A DNA stretch of 64,000 nucleotides. It comes from Snodgrassella alvi (GTDB taxonomy: Bacteria > Pseudomonadota > Gammaproteobacteria > Burkholderiales > Neisseriaceae). Every line of letters begins with the position of its first letter. Position 1 is the stretch's first letter. The stretch is from NCBI RefSeq assembly GCF_002777855.1, contig NZ_MEIK01000040.1:124001-188000 (forward strand), read 5' to 3'. The translations under genes were made by a program, and so were the position numbers. Below the pieces are notes generated by a model. The model worked only from the letters and a program-made list of their open reading frames with translations. It was not told where the DNA came from and made no database searches. This document shows positions 47,677-56,248 of this stretch, in pieces.

Positions 47677-48828
47677 ATGGATAATTTACCTATCCCGGAT
47701 AAACTTGCTGCGGCTAACTCAGCAACACTCACTTCGTTAATTCAGCAAAAAATCAACCAGCATGGTGGTTGGCTTTCTTTTGCTGATTACATGCAGATGG
47801 CACTGTACACACCGGCTTATGGTTATTACACCGGTGGTGCGCAGAAATTCGGACAAAATGGCGATTTTATTACTGCTCCTATACTGACTCCGCTTTTTGG
47901 TCATACACTAGCACAGCAATTAAATGCACTATTGCCACAAACGGCTGGCAATATTTACGAATTTGGAGCTGGTACTGGCCAGCTAGCTACAGCTGTACTG
48001 ACTGCATTAGATAGTGGACAACTTAAGCATTACTACATCATAGAACTATCAGCCGAGCTGGCCGAGCGTCAGCGCACATATATCCAGACCCATATCCCTG
48101 ATTTGGTCGATAAAGTTGTTCATTTAAGCTGTTTACCAGAACAGTTTGACGGCATTTTGCTTGGCAATGAGGTATTGGATGCCATGCCGGTACCGATATA
48201 TCAGTGTGTGGGAAATCAAATAGAAGAAATGGGCGTGAGCTGGCAGGATAACCATTTGTGCTGGTCTCCTCAGCCCGTCAAAAATCAGCAGATAAAGCAA
48301 CAGGTAATGGAAACTTTTCCTGTCACTAGTGAAATGTATCAGTCTGAACTGCATCCGCAACAACATGCTTTTGTGTCCACACTGGCACAGAAACTGCACC
48401 GCGGTGCCATGATTTGGATAGATTATGGTTTCGATGCGGCGCAGTATTACCATCCGCAGCGACGGCAAGGCACTTTAATCGGCCATTATCGCCATCACAC
48501 CATCCATGATCCTTTTTATTACCCCGGTCTAACCGATCTAACCGCACATGTTAATTTCACCCGCATAGCCGATGCCGGGGTAGAAAATAAGCTCGATTTA
48601 ATTGGCTATACCACTCAGGCAACTTTTCTGCTGAATCTAGGTATTACCGAACTTTTAGCACAAACAGGCCTGCCGGATGAAACAGCGTATATAAAGGCAG
48701 CAGCGGCCTGTCATACCCTACTTGATACACAGGAAATGGGCGAATTATTTAAAGTGATTGCTTTTGGAAAAAATATTGATGTTGACTGGCTGGGTTTTAG
48801 ATATGGCGATCTGTGCCATAAATTATAA
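47677..48828 (+). CDS. SAM-dependent methyltransferase, MidA/NDUFAF7 family
   Basis: This 383-residue protein belongs to the family of the mitochondrial complex I arginine methyltransferase NDUFAF7 (MidA). Diagnostic stretches are SFADYMQMALYTPAYGYY, the SAM site IYEFGAGTGQLATAVL, IIELSAELAERQR, ILLGNEVLDAMPV and WIDYGFDAAQYYHPQRRQGTL. The bacterial substrate is not known to me. It is divergent from the dcw cluster across 286 bases, and is followed by an AT-rich nucleotidase gene. Confidence 0.9.
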   Translation: MDNLPIPDKLAAANSATLTSLIQQKINQHGGWLSFADYMQMALYTPAYGYYTGGAQKFGQNGDFITAPILTPLFGHTLAQQLNALLPQTAGNIYEFGAGTGQLATAVLTALDSGQLKHYYIIELSAELAERQRTYIQTHIPDLVDKVVHLSCLPEQFDGILLGNEVLDAMPVPIYQCVGNQIEEMGVSWQDNHLCWSPQPVKNQQIKQQVMETFPVTSEMYQSELHPQQHAFVSTLAQKLHRGAMIWIDYGFDAAQYYHPQRRQGTLIGHYRHHTIHDPFYYPGLTDLTAHVNFTRIADAGVENKLDLIGYTTQATFLLNLGITELLAQTGLPDETAYIKAAAACHTLLDTQEMGELFKVIAFGKNIDVDWLGFRYGDLCHKL

Positions 48829-48901
48829 TCTTATTAATTATATATTTACATGTAATTTTATAAACTACATTACAAAATTATTAAAGGAGTTTAGCGAAAG
48901 A

Positions 48902-49837
48902 ATGCCGTATGATTTAACCAAAAGATTAGTAATAGGATTAGCTTCAAGTGCATTATTTGATTTAAAAAAATCAGATAAAATATTCAAATCTAAGGGTGAG
49001 CAACATTATAGAAAATACCAAAGAAAAAATGAAAATATACCTTTAGAAAAAGGTGTTGCATTCCCTTTCATCAAAAGGCTTTTATCTTTAAATTCATTAA
49101 CATTAAAACCCGAAGATGAGCCACTTGTGGAGGTAATATTATTATCTAGAAACGATCCGGATACCGGCTTAAGAGTTATGAACTCAATAGAACATTACGG
49201 ATTAAACATTACCAGAGCTGTATTTTTACAAGGAAAATCACCTCTATCCTATATTCCTGCTTTCGATATTGAGTTATTTTTAACAGCAAACAGTGATGAT
49301 GTGAAACTAGCAGTAAGTGAGGGTTATCCAGCAGGAATAGTAATGAAAGGAAGCATCAAGGATGATAATCAGGACAGTGAGTTAAGAATAGCCTTTGATT
49401 TCGATGGCGTAATAATTGATGACGAAGCAGAATTAATTTATCAAAGAGAAGGAAATTTAAAAAGTTTCCATGAAAATGAAAAATCTAAACAAGATATTAT
49501 CCATAATCCTGGCCCGCTAAATAAATTTATACAACGATTAGCTCAAATACAACAAATAGAACACAAGAAAATTTCTCAAGACCCTAAATTTCAACCTATT
49601 CTTAAAATAGCATTGGTCTCAGCAAGAAATGCACCATCACATAAAAGGGCTATTAAAACTTTAAGAAATTTAGGAATAGAAATTAACGAAGCTTTTTTCT
49701 TAGGTGGAATAGCAAAGAATAAAGTTTTAGAAATTATGAACCCACATATTTTTTTCGATGATCAACTTACTCATTTACAAAATGTGGCAAAATTCCTACC
49801 TTCAGTACATATCCCATTTGGTGTGACTAATCGTTAA
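48902..49837 (+). CDS. 5'-nucleotidase, cytosolic type I-like (HAD fold)
   Basis: This 311-residue protein matches the bacterial relatives of animal NT5C1: LVIGLASSALFDL at the start, KYQRKNENIPLEKGVAFPFIKRLL, VEVILLSRNDPDTGLRVMNSIEHYGL, the HAD motif I IAFDFDGVIIDDEAE, then ALVSARNAPSHKRA and FFDDQLTH with the last acidic pair. It would dephosphorylate nucleoside 5'-monophosphates. I chose the ATG at 48902, with AAGGAG 12 bases upstream, rather than an upstream ATG inside the preceding gene. The coding sequence is clearly AT-richer than both neighbours, which suggests horizontal gain. Confidence 0.88.
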   Translation: MPYDLTKRLVIGLASSALFDLKKSDKIFKSKGEQHYRKYQRKNENIPLEKGVAFPFIKRLLSLNSLTLKPEDEPLVEVILLSRNDPDTGLRVMNSIEHYGLNITRAVFLQGKSPLSYIPAFDIELFLTANSDDVKLAVSEGYPAGIVMKGSIKDDNQDSELRIAFDFDGVIIDDEAELIYQREGNLKSFHENEKSKQDIIHNPGPLNKFIQRLAQIQQIEHKKISQDPKFQPILKIALVSARNAPSHKRAIKTLRNLGIEINEAFFLGGIAKNKVLEIMNPHIFFDDQLTHLQNVAKFLPSVHIPFGVTNR

Positions 49838-49885
49838 AATATAGTAATAATTTAAGATATATTATTAATATAAAAGGAAGCATTC

Positions 49886-50923
49886 ATGTCATTACTATTT
49901 TCCCCTATTACCATTGGACAATTGTCACTGAAAAACCGCGTTGTTATGGCACCAATGTGCATGTATGAAGTTAAAAAAGAAGATGGCATTGTCACGCCGT
50001 TTCATTTTGCTCATTATGGGGCACGAGCCATTTCTAATGTAGGCCTGATTATGATTGAAGCCACTGCTGTACAGCCTGAAGGACGTATCACCAAACGTGA
50101 TTTAGGTTTGTGGGATGATAAGCAGACTGAAAAATTCACTCATTTGGTGGATTCGTTACATTATCTTGGCAGTAAAGTTGGTGTACAGCTGGCCCATGCC
50201 GGACGCAAAGCCGAAGACGCACTCCAGCCACTTGCACCCAGTGCCATTGCCTTTAATTCTAACTCCAAAATCCCAAAAGCGATTACTCAGGACGAAATCA
50301 AACAAATCCGTTCTGACTTTATTGCATCAGCTCGGCGAGCACAGCAAGCCGGCGTAGATGTGATTGAAATCCATGCCGCACATGGCTATCTAATCAGTGA
50401 ATTTCTATCGCCATTGAGTAATCATCGCAGCGATGACTATGGTGGTTCTTTAGCCAATCGATATCGTTTATTGCATGAAATTGTTACCGATATCCGTGAG
50501 CATTTTTCTGGTTCACTATGGGTACGTCTGTCTTTATCAGACTACGACCAAAGTGGTCAGCAAAACACAATTGCCGACTGGCAGCAAATAGGCCAGTGGT
50601 TAGAACGTGACGGCATAGATGTAATTGATGTATCTACCGGTGGTGTAATGGATTACGCTCCTGATTTACCTTTACACGGCGGCTATCAAACACCGTTTGC
50701 TACCGCTATGAAACAAGTAGTTGGAATCCCAGTGGCAACAGTGGGCTTACTGGATAGTCCGGATTTAGCAGAATATATATTGCAAACCAAACAGGCCGAC
50801 CTGATTATGGAGGGACGGGTATTGCTCCGCAACACAAACTGGTTAGCTGATGCTGCTCAGAAACTTCACGACCACAACTTCAAGCCTTTTAATGATTCTT
50901 ATCAGCGTGGACAGCTGAAATAA
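49886..50923 (+). CDS. NADPH-dependent old-yellow-enzyme oxidoreductase (YqjM/NamA-like)
   Basis: This 345-residue FMN-dependent ene-reductase of the YqjM class reduces activated C=C bonds. It starts FSPITIGQLSLKNRVVMAPMCMY (Cys in the position that tunes FMN in YqjM), and has VQLAHAGRKAE, IEIHAAHGYLISEFLSPLSNHRSDDYGG with the substrate-binding His-x2-His pattern, and LIMEGRVLLRNTNW at the C-terminal end. AAGGAAG precedes the ATG. The physiological substrate cannot be told from sequence. Confidence 0.9.
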   Translation: MSLLFSPITIGQLSLKNRVVMAPMCMYEVKKEDGIVTPFHFAHYGARAISNVGLIMIEATAVQPEGRITKRDLGLWDDKQTEKFTHLVDSLHYLGSKVGVQLAHAGRKAEDALQPLAPSAIAFNSNSKIPKAITQDEIKQIRSDFIASARRAQQAGVDVIEIHAAHGYLISEFLSPLSNHRSDDYGGSLANRYRLLHEIVTDIREHFSGSLWVRLSLSDYDQSGQQNTIADWQQIGQWLERDGIDVIDVSTGGVMDYAPDLPLHGGYQTPFATAMKQVVGIPVATVGLLDSPDLAEYILQTKQADLIMEGRVLLRNTNWLADAAQKLHDHNFKPFNDSYQRGQLK

Positions 50924-50990
50924 ATGTTCACTTGTAGTGGAACGCACAGGCCAGACCATTATTCGGTTTGGCCCGTATACTAATTAATAT

Positions 50991-51479
50991 TTATTCTGTT
51001 TCTGTAGCCACGTGCACCGATTGTGGTTGCAGACAAGCCAAATACTGTGGCTGTATTTTTACAAGAAATCCGCGTTTGCCGCCATTTATATAAATCAGTG
51101 GCAAAGCATAGATACTCTCTTCAACATATATCGGTAAACCCGCCTTATTACCAAACGGACTGGTACCACCTACCAGATATCCAGTCCATTTACCGGCCTG
51201 CTGGGGACTGGCCGGTTCGATATGTTTCATGCCGAGCTCTCGTGCCAGCTGACGTGTAGAAATATGCCGGTCACCATGCATCAGTACAATCAGTCCCTGT
51301 TTCTGCTCATTTTGCAAAACAATGGTTTTAATTACTGCATGCTCGTCCACATTAAGCGCCAAAGCAGATTGTGCTGTCCCTCCATGCTCAACGTAAGCAT
51401 ACTCCATTGGTTCATATAGTATCTGATGGTCGCGCAGAAAACGAATTGCAGGCGTGACTGGAAATTTACTTTTACTCAT
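50991..51479 (-). CDS. ybaK: Cys-tRNA(Pro)/Cys-tRNA(Cys) deacylase YbaK
   Basis: YbaK hydrolyses Cys-tRNA(Pro) formed by mischarging. The 162-residue protein has the family pattern TPAIRFL near the start, HAVIKTIVLQ with the catalytic-type Lys, VLMHGDRHISTRQLA, VGGTSPFGNKAGLP and INGGKRGFLVKIQP. It is divergent from the RidA-family gene. Confidence 0.92.
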   Translation of the reverse strand: MSKSKFPVTPAIRFLRDHQILYEPMEYAYVEHGGTAQSALALNVDEHAVIKTIVLQNEQKQGLIVLMHGDRHISTRQLARELGMKHIEPASPQQAGKWTGYLVGGTSPFGNKAGLPIYVEESIYALPLIYINGGKRGFLVKIQPQYLACLQPQSVHVATETE

Positions 51480-51552
51480 CCGTACACCGCATCCTTTCAG
51501 ACCAAAATAACTGTGCTAACATCATTTATTTACCTTCATCAGGAACCTGTAT

Positions 51553-51903
51553 ATGAGTATCAAATTTTACCAGAGCGGTGACCGCCTTGCTGAAGCCACC
51601 ATTGCCAATGGTCTGATATTTCTGGCCGGACAAGTACCCACGAATGAAGAAGCAGAAATCACCGCCCAGACTGCCAACGTACTGGCACAGATTGACAGTA
51701 TCCTTGCCGCCTGTGGCAGCGACAAACAACATATATGTGAAGCCGTAATCTACTTGAGTGATTTACAGGATTATGCAGGTATGAATCAAGCGTGGGATAA
51801 ATGGGTGACTCCTGGCCACACGCCGGCAAGAGCCTGTGTGCAGGCTGCACTGGCCAATCCGCAATGGAAAGTAGAAATCAAAATCACTGCTGTACAAAAA
51901 TAA
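51553..51903 (+). CDS. RidA/YjgF-family protein
   Basis: This 116-residue protein belongs to the Rid superfamily, whose RidA members hydrolyse reactive enamines and imines from PLP enzymes. It shows ANGLIFLAGQVP, TANVLAQIDSILAACG, EAVIYLSDLQDYAGMNQAWDKWV, and TPARACVQAALANPQWKVEI with the arginine used by active RidA enzymes. It looks like a sub-branch rather than canonical RidA, so the substrate is open. AGGA precedes the ATG. Confidence 0.88.
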   Translation: MSIKFYQSGDRLAEATIANGLIFLAGQVPTNEEAEITAQTANVLAQIDSILAACGSDKQHICEAVIYLSDLQDYAGMNQAWDKWVTPGHTPARACVQAALANPQWKVEIKITAVQK

Positions 51904-51909
51904 ATAAAC

Positions 51910-51944
51910 AGCCATCAAGCTGATGTTATATCGGCTTGATGGCT
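51910..51944. terminator. Terminator-like hairpin between ridA-family gene and argJ
   Basis: A stem of about 15 bases (51910-51924 with 51930-51944, one G-T pair) has a five-base loop. T-tracts are moderate. It lies between convergent genes and can serve both. Confidence 0.75.
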
Positions 51945-51965
51945 AGAATATTACATACACTATAT

Positions 51966-53183
51966 TTAACTGCGGTAATCCGCATTAATGGCCACATACT
52001 CTTTAGATAAATCACAAGTATAAATCTTAGCTTGAGCTTCACCACGAGCCAAATCAATTGTTACCGTTATTTCGTCCTGTGCCATAACTTGTTGTCCGGC
52101 TTCTTCAGTGTAGCTTGAGGCGCGCCCGCCTTTTTCGGCTACCAATACATCACCTAAGTACACTTTAATAGCGCTAACATCAAGGTCAGTAATACCGGCA
52201 TAACCAATGGCACACAGGATTCGACCAAGATTAGGATCACTGGCGTAAAAGGCTGTTTTTACCAGCGGTGAACGGGCTACTGCATAACCCACCTGACGCG
52301 CTTCTGCCTCCGTCAACGCATGACGCACATCAATAGTGATAAATTTGGATGCACCCTCACCATCACGTACGATAGCTTGCGCCAGCTCCAGTGCCACATC
52401 AGCCAGTACCGTTTTTATTGCAGCATAATCCTTGCTGGCTTCAGAGTCGATCCGACCAAGTTCAGTTTTTCCGGTAGCTACCACCACAAAACTATCATTG
52501 GTAGAAGTATCTCCATCTACCGTTATGGCATTAAAAGAAGTATTTGCCACTTCAGCCACCATCTGCTGCAACAATGGCTGAGCGATATCGGCATCGGTAA
52601 ACACAAATCCCAGCATTGTAGCCATGTTTGGATGAATCATGCCCGAACCTTTGGCAATGCCGGTGAAATGTACTTTATGCCCATCTATAGACACTGTACG
52701 GCTGGCCATTTTGGGAACGGTATCGGTGGTCATAATCGCCGCTGCTGCCTGCGGCCAGTGTACTACTTTCACTTTAGGTAGTGCCGCCACGATCCTGTCT
52801 ACCGGCAATGGTTCTAAAATCACGCCAGTTGAAAACGGCAGCACTTGTGCTGCTGCACAGCCAATTTGTTGAGCCACTTTTTCACAGATAAATTCAGCAT
52901 CGGCCAAACCCTGCCGGCCAGTGCCTGCATTGGCATTACCTGTATTAATCACCAGCGCACGCACACCTGTATCCGTAGCCAGATGCTGCTTAGCAATTTG
53001 TACCGGTGCGGCACAGAAACGGTTTTGAGTGAAAACAGCGCCGATGCTGTTGACGCCATTCAGTACTATCAGGGTTAAATCATCATGCTCGGGCTTTTTA
53101 ACACCCGCTTGTCCCACAAAGACCTGTACACCATCAATGGCTAGAACCTGCCTATCATTTGGCACGGTCAGATTAACAGCCAT
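51966..53183 (-). CDS. argJ: Bifunctional glutamate N-acetyltransferase / amino-acid acetyltransferase
   Basis: ArgJ moves the acetyl group from N-acetylornithine to glutamate in the cyclic arginine route. The 405-residue precursor self-cleaves before Thr189 in HPNMATMLGF, giving alpha and beta chains. Other motifs are GVNSIGAVFTQNRFCAAPV, VINTGNANAGTG, FSTGVILEPLP and TVDGDTSTNDSFVVVATG. GGAGGA precedes the ATG. No other arginine gene lies nearby. Confidence 0.97.
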   Translation of the reverse strand: MAVNLTVPNDRQVLAIDGVQVFVGQAGVKKPEHDDLTLIVLNGVNSIGAVFTQNRFCAAPVQIAKQHLATDTGVRALVINTGNANAGTGRQGLADAEFICEKVAQQIGCAAAQVLPFSTGVILEPLPVDRIVAALPKVKVVHWPQAAAAIMTTDTVPKMASRTVSIDGHKVHFTGIAKGSGMIHPNMATMLGFVFTDADIAQPLLQQMVAEVANTSFNAITVDGDTSTNDSFVVVATGKTELGRIDSEASKDYAAIKTVLADVALELAQAIVRDGEGASKFITIDVRHALTEAEARQVGYAVARSPLVKTAFYASDPNLGRILCAIGYAGITDLDVSAIKVYLGDVLVAEKGGRASSYTEEAGQQVMAQDEITVTIDLARGEAQAKIYTCDLSKEYVAINADYRS

Positions 53184-53246
53184 AGCTATCCTCCTTTATT
53201 TCGAATGCACCAGCTTATTGTTGTTCCCTTAGTATATTATTTTTTA

Positions 53247-54026
53247 TCACGATTCAGGCTGAATCTTGCGTTTCGTCAGTAAGCGCCAGATAAACATCAC
53301 ATAACCAGACAAACTATAAAGCAAGAAAAAGGCAAACAGCACCACTGATGGTTCCCACGTCACTACCAGCAATGCAATCACCGCCAGAATCATTACAAAA
53401 AAGGGTACCTTACGATAAGCATTAATTTCTTTAAATGACCAGAAAGGTATCTGCACCACCATGGATAAACCGCCAAACAAAGTAATAATCAGACATAACC
53501 AGTCCAAATGAGGCAGTCCTTGAAAAGTATGACTTACCCAAATCAGGCCAATTACTAGTGCAGCAGCCGTCGGACTGGGGATTCCGATAAACCACTTTTT
53601 GCTGACTTTACCTATCAATGTATTAAATAAAGCCAACCGCAAAGCAGCGCAGGCACAATAGATAAATGCTACCGAATAGCCAATTTTACCAAAATGGAAT
53701 AATTGCCATTTATAAGCAATCAGTGCTGGAGCCACACCAAAACTCACCATATCGGCCAGACTGTCTAGTTGTTCTCCAAATGCACTCTGGCTATTGGTGA
53801 GACGCGCTACCCGTCCATCCATACCGTCCAGCAGCATGGAAATAAAAACAGCAATCGCCGCAATTTCATAATGCCCATGCATGGACTGAGTAATCGCGTA
53901 AAAAGCGGCAAACAGTGCGGCCAAAGTAAACGCATTAGGCAATAGATAAATACTATTATCACGCAGGCGGCGTCGGTACGGCCGATTTGGACGGTTAGAT
54001 TTCATTACATCAACTTGTTGTGTCAT
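53247..54026 (-). CDS. pssA: CDP-diacylglycerol--serine O-phosphatidyltransferase
   Basis: PssA makes phosphatidylserine, which Psd (next-but-one upstream gene) decarboxylates to phosphatidylethanolamine. The 259-residue membrane protein has the CDP-alcohol phosphotransferase motif DGMDGRVARLTN followed by FGEQLDSLADMV, and about seven membrane segments. It overlaps hflX by 17 bases if the ATG at 54026 is used; an ATG at 54005 would just avoid overlap. Confidence 0.95.
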   Translation of the reverse strand: MTQQVDVMKSNRPNRPYRRRLRDNSIYLLPNAFTLAALFAAFYAITQSMHGHYEIAAIAVFISMLLDGMDGRVARLTNSQSAFGEQLDSLADMVSFGVAPALIAYKWQLFHFGKIGYSVAFIYCACAALRLALFNTLIGKVSKKWFIGIPSPTAAALVIGLIWVSHTFQGLPHLDWLCLIITLFGGLSMVVQIPFWSFKEINAYRKVPFFVMILAVIALLVVTWEPSVVLFAFFLLYSLSGYVMFIWRLLTKRKIQPES

Positions 54027-55233
54027 ATTTAGTTTTATCCTCGACAGGCTTCACCAACCCGTCCTGTTCATGATGTGGTGTATGCTTCAGACTGGCCAGT
54101 TCTATCATAGCCATACGTAAATCAGTTAGTCCGCTACCATCCTGTACCGAAATATATACAGCCTGAGGGCGCCCGCGAATGTCACGTACTATTCCCTTCG
54201 GCCGCTGTTCTGCAGCCAGTCTGTCAATTTTATTATAAATAATCAATTGTGGTATGTTTGCTGCATCAATTTCCGTCAATACAGTATTTACATCATCGAT
54301 TTGGCGTTCGAACTCAGGATGCGTCACATCCACCACATGCAGCAGCACATCAGCCAGAGCTGTTTCCTCAAGCGTTGCCGCAAATGCAGCCACCAGACCA
54401 TGCGGCAAATCGCGAACAAAACCAACAGTATCAGATAAAAGCACACTGATCTGCTCATTCAGATACAAGCGACGCACCGTATTATCCAGCGTCGCAAACA
54501 ACTGATCCTCAGCCACCACTTGCGCTTTAGTTAAACGGTTAAATAAGCTGGACTTGCCCACATTTGTATAACCGACCAACGCAAAAAGCGGTAATTTTCC
54601 TTGATTCCGACTTTTACGCTGCGTAGCCCGCTGCTGTCGAACTCGCTGCAACTCATGGCGCAAGCGCGTGATTTTCTGTCTAATCAGGCGTCGGTCTGTT
54701 TCCAGACGAGTTTCCCCCGGCCCGCGCAGTCCTATACCACCACGCTGACTCTGCAAATGTCCGTAACCGCGTACCAGCCTGCTGGATAAATGCACCAGCT
54801 GCGCCAGCTCAACCTGCAGACGCCCTTCTTGACTTTGTGCCCGTCGAGCAAAAATAGCCAGAATCAGACCAACGCGATCTAACACCCGACATTGCAGCAA
54901 TCTTTCCAGATTACGTTCCTGTGTCGGTGTCAGAGCGTGATTAAAGACAACCAGATTAGCTTCCGTCTCAACTACCTGCTGAGCCAGTTCTTCTGCCTTG
55001 CCTTTACCTACAAACAATGCAGCATTTGCCTGCTGGCGTTTGCATGGCACCAAACCCACCACTTCTGCTCCGGTAGCCCGTACCAACTCCTGCGCCTCAT
55101 CTAGCGCTGCTTCAAAGAGACTGGTTCGGCGCTCAGCCGTAACCAGAAAATCTTTGTCCAGCAACACACCCACCAGCAGCACTCGTTCGGGTTCTAGTCG
55201 AGCAGATAAACTGGCTTTAGATAATTCTTTCAT
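54010..55233 (-). CDS. hflX: Ribosome-associated GTPase HflX
   Basis: HflX splits or rescues stalled 70S ribosomes under stress. The 407-residue protein has an N-terminal HflX domain with GKGKAEELA, a coiled coil containing SQRGGIGLRGPGETRLETDRR, and a G domain with P-loop LVGYTNVGKSSLFNRL, DTVGF (switch II) and YNKID. hfq, its partner in many bacteria, is not next to it here; instead it sits between psd and pssA. Confidence 0.95.
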   Translation of the reverse strand: MKELSKASLSARLEPERVLLVGVLLDKDFLVTAERRTSLFEAALDEAQELVRATGAEVVGLVPCKRQQANAALFVGKGKAEELAQQVVETEANLVVFNHALTPTQERNLERLLQCRVLDRVGLILAIFARRAQSQEGRLQVELAQLVHLSSRLVRGYGHLQSQRGGIGLRGPGETRLETDRRLIRQKITRLRHELQRVRQQRATQRKSRNQGKLPLFALVGYTNVGKSSLFNRLTKAQVVAEDQLFATLDNTVRRLYLNEQISVLLSDTVGFVRDLPHGLVAAFAATLEETALADVLLHVVDVTHPEFERQIDDVNTVLTEIDAANIPQLIIYNKIDRLAAEQRPKGIVRDIRGRPQAVYISVQDGSGLTDLRMAMIELASLKHTPHHEQDGLVKPVEDKTKYDTTS

Positions 55234-55253
55234 AGACTAGCGTTTGTACAACA

Positions 55254-55290
55254 ACAGGCTGCCTGAACTCATAAAGAACAGACAGCCTGT
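55254..55290 (-). terminator. Inverted repeat containing a DNA-uptake-like 12-mer
   Basis: ACAGGCTG (55254-55261) and CAGCCTGT (55283-55290) form the stem. The left arm continues into AGGCTGCCTGAA (55256-55267), identical to one DNA uptake dialect of Neisseriaceae. It lies between psd and hflX and may end the psd transcript; the T-tract is weak. Confidence 0.5.
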
Positions 55291-55306
55291 ATAACCATTA
55301 ATAACA

Positions 55307-56086
55307 TCATTCCTGAGACAAAACATGCTGTGCTGCCGCAGCAGCCTTAGTGGTCGCATCTTTCACCATATCAGCCTGCTCTCCCGTATTTTGTTCAGCA
55401 CCCTGTCTTTCTGCTACATCCGAACCTTCCTCAGGTGCCGCTAACGGCAACTTAGCCAATACTGTACTGCTGGCACGAACCTTATCCCCGATGGCCACCA
55501 GAGGTGTAGCATCTTCGGGCAGATACACATCCACACGCGAACCAAAGCGGATAAAACCATAACGGTCGCCACGGTGCAATAAATCATGGGAATGCACATA
55601 ACACAGAATACGCCGTGCTACCAGCCCAGCCACCTGCACAAAAGTTACCGGCCGGCCTGTTTTTGTGACCGCCAGTACCGCATTACGCTCATTCTGCACA
55701 CTGGCTTTATCCACTGCCGCATTCAGAAAACTACCTTTGAAATAATCAACCCGTTCTACCTTGCCATCAATCGGACTGCGATTGGAGTGAACATTAAATA
55801 CATTCATAAACACACTGATTTTCAGCGCATTCACCCCTCGATAAGGATCAGAGGTTTTTTCTACCACAACAATACGTCCATCCGCCGGACTCAGCACATC
55901 CTCAGGGTCTGCAGGAATATCACGTGCAGGATCTCGAAAAAACTGCACCACAAATACTGTGATTACCCATAATGGCAGCGACCACCAGCCGCACCAGACA
56001 ACAGTTAATATGCTCAGCACGAGACTGCCGATAATAAACGGCCAGCCTTCCTTTGCAATCAAAGGATAAGGATACATACGCGACAC
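55307..56086 (-). CDS. psd: Phosphatidylserine decarboxylase proenzyme
   Basis: Psd makes phosphatidylethanolamine using a pyruvoyl group formed by self-cleavage. The 259-residue protein has two N-terminal membrane segments (about 14-50), [39 protein letters not shown], and the cleavage motif FGSR (Ser183) of the short Psd subtype. After residue 215 there is an extra low-complexity tail of about 45 residues rich in Ala, Glu and Gln. The start is GTG with AAGGAG seven bases upstream; an ATG three codons later is less well placed. Confidence 0.95.
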   Translation of the reverse strand: MSRMYPYPLIAKEGWPFIIGSLVLSILTVVWCGWWSLPLWVITVFVVQFFRDPARDIPADPEDVLSPADGRIVVVEKTSDPYRGVNALKISVFMNVFNVHSNRSPIDGKVERVDYFKGSFLNAAVDKASVQNERNAVLAVTKTGRPVTFVQVAGLVARRILCYVHSHDLLHRGDRYGFIRFGSRVDVYLPEDATPLVAIGDKVRASSTVLAKLPLAAPEEGSDVAERQGAEQNTGEQADMVKDATTKAAAAAQHVLSQE

Positions 56087-56248
56087 AAGGCTACTCCTTT
56101 ACAGATAATCTACTGCGGACAGGTCGCAGCGAAAAACAAACAGAATAATTTGCTGAAATCCACACCATCAAGTCCTATAACTATAAGCAGATTTCACAAT
56201 CTCAACAATATAAAAACTGAACCCACAATTAATTGAGGCGCACACAAA

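Noticed and set aside
48758-48901. N-terminal extension of the 5'-nucleotidase frame into the preceding methyltransferase gene
   Set aside because: The extra 48 residues overlap the upstream gene and stop region, do not fit the family N-terminus, and AAGGAG marks the later ATG.
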